The notes beneath the pieces were generated by a model. It saw only the letters and a program-made list of their open reading frames with translations. It searched no databases and was not told where the DNA came from. DNA of 64,000 nt from Paenibacillus algicola (GTDB lineage Bacteria > Bacillota > Bacilli > Paenibacillales > Paenibacillaceae). The stretch covers positions 3,042,501 through 3,106,500 of the forward strand of contig NZ_CP040396.1 of NCBI RefSeq assembly GCF_005577435.1, in the 5' to 3' direction. Below, one piece after another: positions 54,936 to 63,451 of this stretch. Position 1 is the stretch's first letter. Each line of letters starts with the position of its first letter. Made by a program: the position numbers and the translations under genes.

Positions 54936-54992
54936 CTTTGTATTCTGCACTCCCATCTTTCCATCTTTCCGGTAACACGTCCACATTGACCG

Positions 54993-55970
54993 CTAAATAT
55001 CCTCTACCCACATTGAAGTTTCAAACGCAAGCTGCTCGCCTGGTCCAATGCCCCGAGCTCCTGTCATGTCCGCAGGATAGGGAAGGTTAAACGCATCGGT
55101 AAGGCAGGAGTAAGGCTCCAGGCAGATCGACTCCGACCAGTTAGGACGGAAGATCAGCAGATACGGAAAGGTCTCTCCGAACTGGTAAGCGATGGTGTAC
55201 CCCTGCTCCTTAAGCTGAAGGCGGCATACCCGCTCTGGAAGCTGCTGAAGCTCCAGCATTGCGGAGCCGAGCGGGGTTATCTGATGCAGCGGCATCCCCT
55301 GACGCAGCTGCGCTGCAAGTGCTGTATCCTCTGGAGGTCCGGTCACAAAAGTAAAGCGGGTGATCGGCCACTCTCTCGCTGCCGGAGCTTGCAGCACCCC
55401 GTCTCCTTGCTCCAGCCTTGGAGTATAGAAGTAAGGGTGAAGCCCGAAGGCAAATGCAGCCTCATCCTTTCCCTCATTATGAATCGTACCGCCCATGTGC
55501 AGCTGCCCCTCCCGCAGTGAGAAGGTCATCCTGAAGCTTAACGGATGCGGGAAATAGGTCAGCATATCCTCATGATCGGCATAGCGAAAGGAAAGCACAA
55601 TATAGGCTCCTTTATCATCAGAGCTCCCCCGCTCCACGACCTTCCACTCCCGGCGCGACAGCTCACCATGGAGATGTCGGTCGGGCTCCTCATTAATCGG
55701 CAGCTGATAAGTTCGGCCCTTGAATGTGAATCTGCCGTCCTGTACACGATTAGGTGGAAAAAGAATCGGAGTTCCGTACATGGTCTGACCCTCTTTTAGC
55801 TGCGCTACGGAATCCGGTGCCGCCAGGATCTCGCGCCCGTTAAGGTTTAACGAAATCAGGTTACCGCCGAGCTCCGGAACAAGCCGGGCCCGGTCTCCTA
55901 GCTGAGAGTCTCGAAGCTCCACGACAGAGCAGCCGTCCTGCTCAGCAAATACAATCTCATAACGATCCAC
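54993..55970 (-). CDS. Aldose 1-epimerase (galactose mutarotase-like)
   Basis: The 325-residue beta-sandwich protein has the family motifs LVPELGGNLISLNLNGREIL, GTPILFPPNRVQDGRFTFKG, the catalytic His in FGLHPYFYTP and the Glu in ICLEPYSCLTDAFN. It interconverts alpha and beta anomers of galactose or related sugars. The frame is open up to 56099, but the upstream residues do not look like protein of this family. GTG at 55970 has GAGAGG upstream, so it was chosen. It follows the GH50 gene on the same strand by 140 bp and is probably part of the agar/porphyran unit. Confidence 0.85.
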   Translation of the reverse strand: MDRYEIVFAEQDGCSVVELRDSQLGDRARLVPELGGNLISLNLNGREILAAPDSVAQLKEGQTMYGTPILFPPNRVQDGRFTFKGRTYQLPINEEPDRHLHGELSRREWKVVERGSSDDKGAYIVLSFRYADHEDMLTYFPHPLSFRMTFSLREGQLHMGGTIHNEGKDEAAFAFGLHPYFYTPRLEQGDGVLQAPAAREWPITRFTFVTGPPEDTALAAQLRQGMPLHQITPLGSAMLELQQLPERVCRLQLKEQGYTIAYQFGETFPYLLIFRPNWSESICLEPYSCLTDAFNLPYPADMTGARGIGPGEQLAFETSMWVEDI

Positions 55971-56111
55971 ACCACATCTTCCTCTCCAAGGGCTGAACCG
56001 TAAGGAACAGCATCTGCTGTCCTTCACCCTTCCCCAGCCACTGCTAAATTCATCTATTGTAGTATAGTAGCTGGAAAAAGGGCTGACAAGATGTTCCATA
56101 GGTCTTTAAAT

Positions 56112-58295
56112 CTATAAAGACCCGCCAAATCTGGTCGCATACGCCTTAGCGTGTACGTTCTTGGCAGCGTTCACCATCGCTGCATACGGCACGTCAGCGA
56201 CGTCCACAAAGCCTAGGTTGTAATTCTCGCCGTCCCAATGGCGGCCCAGCAATGGCTCATCCACATACTGGAACCAGTGTGTTCCAACAAAATATGGATT
56301 CTTCAGCGCTGCATTGACGTAGTTGGTAAACTTCTCGGCCCGGTTCTGCTGGCTGGATGCGGCCGATTCCGAATTCGGGCCGGTTCCGAATATGCCGCGG
56401 TCATTGGCTCCGAATGCAAATTCACCGACGATGGCCGGCTTGTTCAAGCTGCTGATGTCCATCCAGCTATGGCCGTTAACCGATTCTTTATACACGTTGT
56501 AGCTCACGACATCGACATACTCCGCTGCTGCTTCCTGAACCTCCTTACTGATGCCCCACTCGGCAAATCTCGCTCCCAGGTACAGCTTGTTCGGCAGCTT
56601 CTGGGTTAATTCAGCATCGACAATTGAGAAGTATTTGCGGGCAAGCAGCTTCAGCATTGCGGAATAATCCGGTACCATCCCATTTGAAATCTGTGCCGGC
56701 TTGAACGGTGCATTCATTGCCGTGAAGGAGGCAAAGGAGGTTCCCCATTTCGTATTCAAGGCGCCGATATTATTGTTGTATTTCGTTTGCAGATGTGCAA
56801 TCATAGCGCGTTTGGCATGGCTTTTGGCATCAGATGCATTCATGGCGAGAATGTTGCTGATCAGCAAATATTTACTATCCGTCGTCGCCGGGCTGCCCCA
56901 AGGAATTTCATTGTCGATATACACGCCGATGACCCAAGGGTCCTGGGCCACGCCATAGGCGAGAATCTGGTTCTGAACCATATTTTTGACGCTGGTCGTA
57001 AACTGCGGATCGTACGGGTCCGCAACCGTTCCCCATTCGCCGCTCGGAATCGTGGCATGTGTGCCCACATTGGTCCAGCCATTAGCGACATACGCCATTT
57101 TATGCTGTGAGCCTTTGCCAAAATACAGTGACGGCTCCGACCAGTTGCCCAGAGAATTGAAGCCCCAGTTCTTAAAGCGGGCTACAGAGATATTCTTCCA
57201 CTGGTTCACATAATCATTTCCATACTTGCGCTCCAGGTTGGCAGAGTAATGGTTAAAGAGCCAGCCCTCGGTTTGTCCCAAAGGCGGACTGCCCACGGAG
57301 GTCGTATAGCGGAAATGCTTCCCGAGCGAGCTGTTCTTCGCCGGAAGATCCTTGAACATGCTGTCTCTTCCAGAGATCCAGGTGTGCATATCATCGAGAC
57401 GGACTACATCAAGGCCGGTAGAGAAGAATAAATAGCCTTCCGGATCCACAAGCGTCCACTTCCCGGCATGCTGTGTCACTCTGAAATGGCCGGTAGCCTG
57501 CAGCTTGGGACCATTCTTCCAGCCACCGTACTGACTGAGAACGGCAGGCGGAGCTCCGTTGAGAGCTGCTGCCTCTTGTGCCTTGTCATCCAAAAGGTCC
57601 TGATCCTTGGTCACTTTGTCGCCCCAGTTCACGGCTGTATACTGTCCGTACTTATCTGCGATGCCGTTCAAATAGCTGGGGTCGGTATTGGGATCCTTAA
57701 TGACCTTCAAATTGTCCAGCACGAGCGCCGAGCTGGCAGAAGGGTATAATTGAAAGAATTGCATGGAAACGATATTGCTGCTGTTTATCGTCTTATCGCC
57801 CCAGGCGTATCCCATTTGGGCGCCCGCCGGATTCGGTGGAAGGAACCGCATCCCCAGATCCAGCACGTTCGGGCTAAGGCTCAGGAAATAATTTTTAGTA
57901 CTCTTGGCCTTCGCCACCGCTTGCGTGACGATCGAGTCCTTCACGCCATCCGCCTGTGCACTGTCGTCCACACGTAAATAGAATGTAATATCCTTATCTG
58001 TTGGATTCGTCAGCTCAAACGCAATGGCATTGCCGGAGCCTACATTCCACGGCGTAGACGGGGAGAACTGAACCGACGGGAAATCCCCTGCCGCATAATT
58101 AATCCGCAGCGCCTTGGAGCCCGTCGTATTCGTGACCACCTGGAGTGTGGCATTACTGCCGGTCACGTACGCAGGGACCGCGCCATTATCGAAATTCAAG
58201 GTGGGGAACGGGACCGCTGCTTCTACAGTACCGGGACTGCTCAGTAAAGACCCTGTCAGAATCAGAGCCATCACGCCTGCAAGCATTTTTTTCAT
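56112..58295 (-). CDS. Secreted GH50 family beta-agarase
   Basis: The 727-residue protein has a Sec signal peptide ending SPGTVEAA. A carbohydrate-binding-like beta-sandwich (about 30-205, LNFDNGAVPAYVTG to LVLDNLKVI) precedes a TIM barrel starting GHFRVTQHAGKWTLVDPEGY. FARFKNWGFNSLGNWSEP-like sequence, IDNEIPWG with Glu463 and AIVGEFAFGANDRG with Glu625 are typical of GH50. The spacing of 162 between the two glutamates agrees with GH50 Aga50D (E534/E695 as I recall). It should release neoagaro-oligosaccharides outside the cell. The ATG at 58295 has GGAGG upstream. A terminator stands between it and the upstream GH86 gene, and a 17-bp palindrome lies in its leader. Confidence 0.85.
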   Translation of the reverse strand: MKKMLAGVMALILTGSLLSSPGTVEAAVPFPTLNFDNGAVPAYVTGSNATLQVVTNTTGSKALRINYAAGDFPSVQFSPSTPWNVGSGNAIAFELTNPTDKDITFYLRVDDSAQADGVKDSIVTQAVAKAKSTKNYFLSLSPNVLDLGMRFLPPNPAGAQMGYAWGDKTINSSNIVSMQFFQLYPSASSALVLDNLKVIKDPNTDPSYLNGIADKYGQYTAVNWGDKVTKDQDLLDDKAQEAAALNGAPPAVLSQYGGWKNGPKLQATGHFRVTQHAGKWTLVDPEGYLFFSTGLDVVRLDDMHTWISGRDSMFKDLPAKNSSLGKHFRYTTSVGSPPLGQTEGWLFNHYSANLERKYGNDYVNQWKNISVARFKNWGFNSLGNWSEPSLYFGKGSQHKMAYVANGWTNVGTHATIPSGEWGTVADPYDPQFTTSVKNMVQNQILAYGVAQDPWVIGVYIDNEIPWGSPATTDSKYLLISNILAMNASDAKSHAKRAMIAHLQTKYNNNIGALNTKWGTSFASFTAMNAPFKPAQISNGMVPDYSAMLKLLARKYFSIVDAELTQKLPNKLYLGARFAEWGISKEVQEAAAEYVDVVSYNVYKESVNGHSWMDISSLNKPAIVGEFAFGANDRGIFGTGPNSESAASSQQNRAEKFTNYVNAALKNPYFVGTHWFQYVDEPLLGRHWDGENYNLGFVDVADVPYAAMVNAAKNVHAKAYATRFGGSL

Positions 58296-58373
58296 TAACC
58301 TTGCCTCCTCATATGGGTTTTATTGCCTCAATAACAACGAATAATCGGTCTCCTCCCTTCCATGGACTGTGTC

Positions 58374-58390
58374 CAGGAATATAATTCCTG
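58374..58390. promoter_or_regulatory. 17-bp palindrome upstream of GH50 gene
   Basis: CAGGAATATAATTCCTG is a perfect 7-3-7 inverted repeat 79 bp upstream of the GH50 start. It is too short and AT-rich in the middle for a terminator and has no T tract. It could be an operator for a dimeric regulator; this is unproven. Confidence 0.35.
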
Positions 58391-58484
58391 CTTCATCAGA
58401 TTACTTAATCCTCACTTCAAAAGAATATGAAAATCTTAACTTTATTCTATTAAAATACATATATGTTAATTATTGTTTATCAAC

Positions 58485-58521
58485 AAAAAGACTTTTCTCA
58501 GCAGTAGAGAAAAGTCTTTTT
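58485..58521. terminator. Terminator between GH86 and GH50 genes
   Basis: AAAAAGACTTTTCTC (58485-58499) and GAGAAAAGTCTTTTT (58507-58521) are perfect 15-bp arms with a 7-nt loop, giving U tracts on either strand. It lies just after the GH86 stop and should end most GH86 transcripts before GH50. Confidence 0.85.
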
Positions 58522-58537
58522 ACGATTACAGGTCTTT

Positions 58538-61500
58538 TTAAATTAAGCCCGCCTTCTTCAGCATCCGTTCCAGCATGGCGGCGGTTTCGGCGCGGGTCAC
58601 ATAGGCCTTCGGTGCCAGCTTGCTGCCATCGCGTCCAAGAAGCAGGCCGGACTTGATGCCTGCAGCCAGGCTGCTCTTGGCATAAGAAGATGCTGTGCCT
58701 GCGTCCGTAAAGCTGCGAAGCAGCGCTTCGGCTTCCAAAGCCTCCACTTCTGCCTCCATACCCGCTACATGCATGCCTCGCTGGAGAATCGTCATAGCCT
58801 GTTCCCGCGTGATGCTGTCCAGCGGCTTGAACTGGCCATGATCATAGCCGGCAATCAGCTGCAGCTGTGCTGCCGCATTTACATAAGGACTGTACCAGCT
58901 GCCTGCCTCCACATCAGGGAATACAGTGCCTCCCTCGAGGGTATGCAGTCCCAGCGCTTTGACAACCATGGCTGCAAATTCAGCCCGTGTTACACTTCGA
59001 TTGGGCTCAAAATCGCCTGCTCCTACGCCCTCCACAATCAGTCGCGAGCCCAGGTTCTGAATGATTGCCTCGGCCCAGTGATTCTGTACATCTGTGAAGC
59101 CGGCAGTATGATAGAGCAGCGTATAGATGCTGTTGGACATGCTGTTCATCACGGCATAATCCCGGCCGTTAATCGTGCTGAAGGCTGTTGGCACATGCGT
59201 GAACGCTCCATGATCCATGTACCTTACCCCAGTGGAAACATCATCCCGGGCAATACCGTCTGGCAGAGCAATCGCTCTTTCCACGAACCCGTTCAACGCG
59301 TTCACGGCTGTCGTCTTCTCGTTATAGCTAAGGCTGATCTCAAAATGGAAGGCCGGAGCTGCCAAGGTGTAGCCTTTTGCCGAAGCCGACCGCTTCACTG
59401 GCGCCATGTCAGCTTCCTCCAGCTGACTCATCCGGATGTCCATTCCGATCTCTTTTAAAGGAAGCTTCTCTTTCGCTGCGGCCGCTTCCCGCTCGGTCTG
59501 AAGAAGCTGCACGGGCAGCATATAAGCGAATTGCTCCGACACCAGCTCGATCGTCACCTCTTTATTTCCCAGCTCTTCCAGTACCTCGCCGCTGAACACA
59601 CCGGCAACCTCGTGAGAGCTTCCGCTGACCGGAATACGGAGTGTTGAGCCGTTCGCAGCCTGCGACAGACTTTCCTTCAACGAGGAAGCATTCAAGGTTA
59701 CTGTCGTAACGGATCTGCTGTCCCTGTTCTCCACAACCTGGCTAGCCAGACTACGGGATGGCTTGCCGTTGATCAGAATCGTAATCTCCGATTCCTTGAC
59801 GGTGCTGCCGGAGCCCGGAGGGACAACAGGCGGAGCAGGAGCGGCAGGTGGTGCAGGCGTTACTGGCGGCACTCCTGGCGTGACCGGCGGTTCCTCCGGA
59901 TCTACCGGCGGCACTCCTGGCGTGACCGGCGGTTCCTCTGGATCTACCGGCGGCACTCCTGGCGTGACCGGCGGTTCCTCCGGATCTACCGGCGGTTCCC
60001 CAGGCTCCGGCTCAGGCTCCGGTGCTGTCGCTGCAACTCCGATCACCACATGATCAAAGACCAGGGATGACCGATCAATCGGTGCCTGCGTTGGACTGAA
60101 AACATACCATTGAATGGACTTCACATTCTCAGTGTCAATATCCGCCGTTCTCGGGAAATTGCCATCTGCTAACCAGGTTCCTGATGCTTTTTGAAATTCA
60201 GAAATACTAATTTTACGTGACGCTCCTGCCGCCAGAGCATAATAATAGATTCCCTTGTGATCTGATTGGTCTGTAATCTCGACGCGCAGCTGTGCAGCCT
60301 GATTGTTCAGATTGGCCACATCGAAGGTGAATGGCTTGCCGCCCAGGCTCCACCCTTCCTCCGGCGCAGTAAACGTCAGACGGCCGGAATATTTACCGGT
60401 AGAATCCCATGCATAAGAAGTGAGCTTGTCAAAATCAACCTTCAGCGCTTGGGAACCCTCCGTTGCGTTCTGCGACACGACGGTGGCCGTTACAGAATCT
60501 GCATCGTATGTGTAGGCTGCAGATTCGCCGTCTTCAAAAGAAAACCGTGCTCCGCGGCTTCCGGTCGGCTCTGATTTAACGGTGGCGTACTGCTCAAAAA
60601 TCGCCATAGCCTTATTCAGGTTCATCACCGCAGATTCTACCTCTTCCGCCGTTGCCAGGACATCCTCTGCTACAATCTCAGCCTTGGTTACTTCGATCGA
60701 AAGTGTATCGTGAATATGCTGCTTAATCCAGACTGCTCCCGGCTGCACTTCATTACCGGTAGCGGAGATTACGGTTTCAGACAGCGTCGATTTCGCTTCG
60801 GCGATCGGCTGGCGAAGTGCCTCCGTGTCCACACCCGAAGGAGCAGCTTGCTCATCATACTGAATGAGCTGGACACTCGTCACATAGCCGCCGCGATCCG
60901 GCACCCTAATCTCAATTGTGTTCTGGGCCAGCACCTTTGAAGGCTCCAGCTCAAACTCCGCATACGTCAACAGGTTTCCAGGCTTATTCGTGTAGTTTAG
61001 ATCCTTAATGAAGGTTTGCTCTTCGGGCTCACCCGGATTGACCACAACCGTCATATCCCCGGCGAAGCCGCTGCCTGTTTTGCCAAAGCCGATCCGCAGT
61101 GTGGATTTGGCAAGCTGTGCTGCATCTTGCTGGATCGTCACCACAGCAGGCGCTTGATCACTCAGCGGAATCAGTTCCTCGGAGGCATAAGCAAATTCCC
61201 GGTTCCATGTTCCGGTAAAGTCAGGATTGGAGTCCAGCGTAATTTCAAAAATACTCATTTCCTGGACGCGCATATACACGTCCTCCAGGTCTGTAACCGT
61301 GTCCTCCTCATAGGTCAGTTCTCCTTTTTCGAGGAAGAAATGCTTTCTTGTTACGCTATCAATGTTGGCATTCCCTGCCAGCACATCCAGGTCAAGATGG
61401 ACCCGCTGGGCATTCAGATTATGCACGGCGACATACAGCTTGTCGTTATACCGCACCGCATTCGTGTGGACGCGTTCATGATCGGACTGCGAAGGCAGAT

Positions 61501-63379
61501 AGGCGCCCCGGTAGTCCTTCCACATATCCAGATATGCTTCCATCGGCGTCATCTCTTCCAGCAGGCCATTCTTGTTCTCGTTATATTTGTAGAACGTGCC
61601 GGTAGAGTCCGGTTTCCAGTTAATAATCGGATACAGGTAAGGCACCAGCATGCCGATCGAATCGGAATAGTTCATGAAGCGAAGCATGTAACCATTAAAG
61701 GCAACCAGCTTTTGAAAATAGTCTGCATCGCTTCCAGCGGTGTTGTACGTGCCTTCCTCGGTAATGTAAATCGGCTTCACGTTATCGGTGTTCACCATAT
61801 GCGCGTTCAGCAGATCCAGTACCGCTTCCAGCCGTCCGCTCAGGAAGCCGTCCGAGTTGTTTTCCCGGTCATGAATGAACAGGTTGGCATTCTCGTAGAA
61901 ATGGTGGGAGTACCAATCCAGTGAATCCTTGGTTTCATCCATAAACTTCAACTGAGCGCGAGCCTCATCGAAGTCATTTTTCTCCAGGTACATAAAGGCA
62001 CTGCTCGGTCCGCCTACGAGAACATCAGGATTCTTTGCTTTAACCGCTGCTGCTACCTTGTTGTGGAACTCAGACAAATAGCCCCATGCCTTGTCCGGCT
62101 CGGATTGAAGGAACCACCACTCCTGCGGAATTGTGGATTCATTCTTCACTTCAACATATTTCGGCCCCAGGCCATCCAATCGAGTATCAATGCTCTTGAT
62201 CAGCTGGGCCGAAGCCTCAGCAGCAGCATCAAAATGCTCGTATCCCGGGGTACCAAAATGCTCGGATTGTCCGGATTCCGGATTTTCCCACATCCATTTC
62301 GGCCACCCATCCATCGTAAGCACGTAATCTTTCCCGATCGAAGGATAAAGACTTTCGAATTTATGAATGGCCGGCTGGCTTTTGGTATAGATCTTGTTGA
62401 CCTCTGTGAAATCTGCATAGCCTGGACGCGCCGGATCTTCCTTCAGCCCGGCCCAGTCCGTCAGCAGCTTATAATGGAAAGCCCCGCGTCCCGGGATAAA
62501 GCCCCAATCTTTGGTGGTCTTGTGATAGGCTTCATCCAGTACCGTGAATTCTCCGCCCGCCTGCTCGATGCCGATCGGACCGCTGTTGATGTGATAACGC
62601 TTGAACACGTCCTCCGGCAGCTTGTTCACACCGTTCATGCTCAGATTTGTAAGCGCATCCACTTCGACGGAAACGTCAAGAATGTCCTTATCTTCACCAA
62701 GGACGGTCCACGCGGAAATGTCGAACTCCAGGGGTACCCCTTCTTCTTCCCAGTGATACACACTGCGAAGCGTACCATTGCCTTTAATCTTCATCTTATA
62801 GCCTTCATACACATTCTCACCGTTGTCCTTGATCAGCCAAGGATGGGTAATCGCTTCGGAAGGGTTCGATTCCTGAAAGCCCATTTTGGTATAGTTGGTA
62901 TACAGTCCCGTGAGCTTGTCTTTCCAGCCTCCGTTCTTGAATACTGTCCACTCGGTTTCCACACCATTCGGATCGATAATGTACAGCTCCATCGTCTGAG
63001 CTGCCGAGCCCTCGAACCGGACGTCACTGAACAGACGCCATATTCTGGCATCCTGGTCTGGAATGTCGATGACCTCTTCTCCATTAATTTCTAAATATTG
63101 ACCCTCCGGATATTGCAGGAAATTCATCCGCTGAATCCGGCTTTCGCCATTGATGCTGTTAAAATACGCTACTGCATCCTCCCCGAACTTAGCCTTATAG
63201 AACTCCGCGACTTCCGGAATCGTATCAAAGTCTGCTTTGTCTGTACGAATATTCTCCGGCAGCTCATCCATATTCGGCGCGGCATAGCCCGCCGGGGCAG
63301 TTGAAGCAAAGAATGAAGTAATGAGCAGTGCCGAGCAGAGCAGCCCTGAAAGGATTCCCTTCCATTTTTTTCTGTTCAA
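58538..63379 (-). CDS. SLH-anchored multidomain GH86-like beta-agarase/beta-porphyranase
   Basis: The 1613-residue protein has a Sec signal (ending PAGYAA). A clan-A catalytic module follows, with LTMDGWPKWMW, Glu414 in VEVKNEST and Glu541/542 in YITEEGTYN, then beta-sandwich domains (VAVHNLNAQRVHL). The 127-residue acid/base-nucleophile spacing equals that of porphyranase BpGH86A (E152/E279 as I recall). After it come a carbohydrate-binding-like module, a helical segment (about 870-950), a second CBM-like sandwich (about 960-1120) and a Pro/Glu linker with three 14-residue repeats (about 1130-1172). A beta-rich region and three SLH domains (about 1426-1613) complete the protein. It should sit on the cell wall and cleave galactan. 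The start is TTG with GGGAG upstream. Confidence 0.8.
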   Translation of the reverse strand: MNRKKWKGILSGLLCSALLITSFFASTAPAGYAAPNMDELPENIRTDKADFDTIPEVAEFYKAKFGEDAVAYFNSINGESRIQRMNFLQYPEGQYLEINGEEVIDIPDQDARIWRLFSDVRFEGSAAQTMELYIIDPNGVETEWTVFKNGGWKDKLTGLYTNYTKMGFQESNPSEAITHPWLIKDNGENVYEGYKMKIKGNGTLRSVYHWEEEGVPLEFDISAWTVLGEDKDILDVSVEVDALTNLSMNGVNKLPEDVFKRYHINSGPIGIEQAGGEFTVLDEAYHKTTKDWGFIPGRGAFHYKLLTDWAGLKEDPARPGYADFTEVNKIYTKSQPAIHKFESLYPSIGKDYVLTMDGWPKWMWENPESGQSEHFGTPGYEHFDAAAEASAQLIKSIDTRLDGLGPKYVEVKNESTIPQEWWFLQSEPDKAWGYLSEFHNKVAAAVKAKNPDVLVGGPSSAFMYLEKNDFDEARAQLKFMDETKDSLDWYSHHFYENANLFIHDRENNSDGFLSGRLEAVLDLLNAHMVNTDNVKPIYITEEGTYNTAGSDADYFQKLVAFNGYMLRFMNYSDSIGMLVPYLYPIINWKPDSTGTFYKYNENKNGLLEEMTPMEAYLDMWKDYRGAYLPSQSDHERVHTNAVRYNDKLYVAVHNLNAQRVHLDLDVLAGNANIDSVTRKHFFLEKGELTYEEDTVTDLEDVYMRVQEMSIFEITLDSNPDFTGTWNREFAYASEELIPLSDQAPAVVTIQQDAAQLAKSTLRIGFGKTGSGFAGDMTVVVNPGEPEEQTFIKDLNYTNKPGNLLTYAEFELEPSKVLAQNTIEIRVPDRGGYVTSVQLIQYDEQAAPSGVDTEALRQPIAEAKSTLSETVISATGNEVQPGAVWIKQHIHDTLSIEVTKAEIVAEDVLATAEEVESAVMNLNKAMAIFEQYATVKSEPTGSRGARFSFEDGESAAYTYDADSVTATVVSQNATEGSQALKVDFDKLTSYAWDSTGKYSGRLTFTAPEEGWSLGGKPFTFDVANLNNQAAQLRVEITDQSDHKGIYYYALAAGASRKISISEFQKASGTWLADGNFPRTADIDTENVKSIQWYVFSPTQAPIDRSSLVFDHVVIGVAATAPEPEPEPGEPPVDPEEPPVTPGVPPVDPEEPPVTPGVPPVDPEEPPVTPGVPPVTPAPPAAPAPPVVPPGSGSTVKESEITILINGKPSRSLASQVVENRDSRSVTTVTLNASSLKESLSQAANGSTLRIPVSGSSHEVAGVFSGEVLEELGNKEVTIELVSEQFAYMLPVQLLQTEREAAAAKEKLPLKEIGMDIRMSQLEEADMAPVKRSASAKGYTLAAPAFHFEISLSYNEKTTAVNALNGFVERAIALPDGIARDDVSTGVRYMDHGAFTHVPTAFSTINGRDYAVMNSMSNSIYTLLYHTAGFTDVQNHWAEAIIQNLGSRLIVEGVGAGDFEPNRSVTRAEFAAMVVKALGLHTLEGGTVFPDVEAGSWYSPYVNAAAQLQLIAGYDHGQFKPLDSITREQAMTILQRGMHVAGMEAEVEALEAEALLRSFTDAGTASSYAKSSLAAGIKSGLLLGRDGSKLAPKAYVTRAETAAMLERMLKKAGLI
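59865..59990 (-). repeat. Three 42-bp tandem repeats coding a PPVDPEEPPVTPGV-type linker
   Basis: Units 59865-59906, 59907-59948 and 59949-59990 are nearly identical (one T/C difference seen), followed by a partial copy. Each codes 14 residues of a Pro/Glu/Val wall-spanning linker inside the GH86 protein. Copy number is likely variable between strains. Confidence 0.9.
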
Positions 63380-63451
63380 AATCAGTGGCTCCCTTCTATT
63401 AGAAGAACTCCCGGAAACAGCGCAGCTTGCTCTGTTCCCGGGGTAACTTGA

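Noticed and set aside
53885..54990. Possible terminal inverted repeats of the IS256 element
   Set aside because: Comparing the left flank (about 53900-53960) with the reverse complement of the right flank (about 54740-54800) gave no convincing match.
54993..56099. Upstream start for the aldose epimerase at 56099
   Set aside because: The extra 43 residues are not like the family, and a GTG with a GAGAGG ribosome site begins the conserved domain at 55970.
59865..59990. Regular GC-rich tandem repeats resembling a CRISPR or structural repeat array
   Set aside because: The unit is 42 bp, a multiple of three, stays in the GH86 reading frame and codes a Pro/Glu linker; there are no unique spacers.
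61016..61924. 302-codon and 343-codon plus-strand open frames opposite the GH86 gene (61016-61924, 62063-63094)
   Set aside because: They mirror the codon usage of the real minus-strand gene, have no ribosome binding site and no recognisable protein features.
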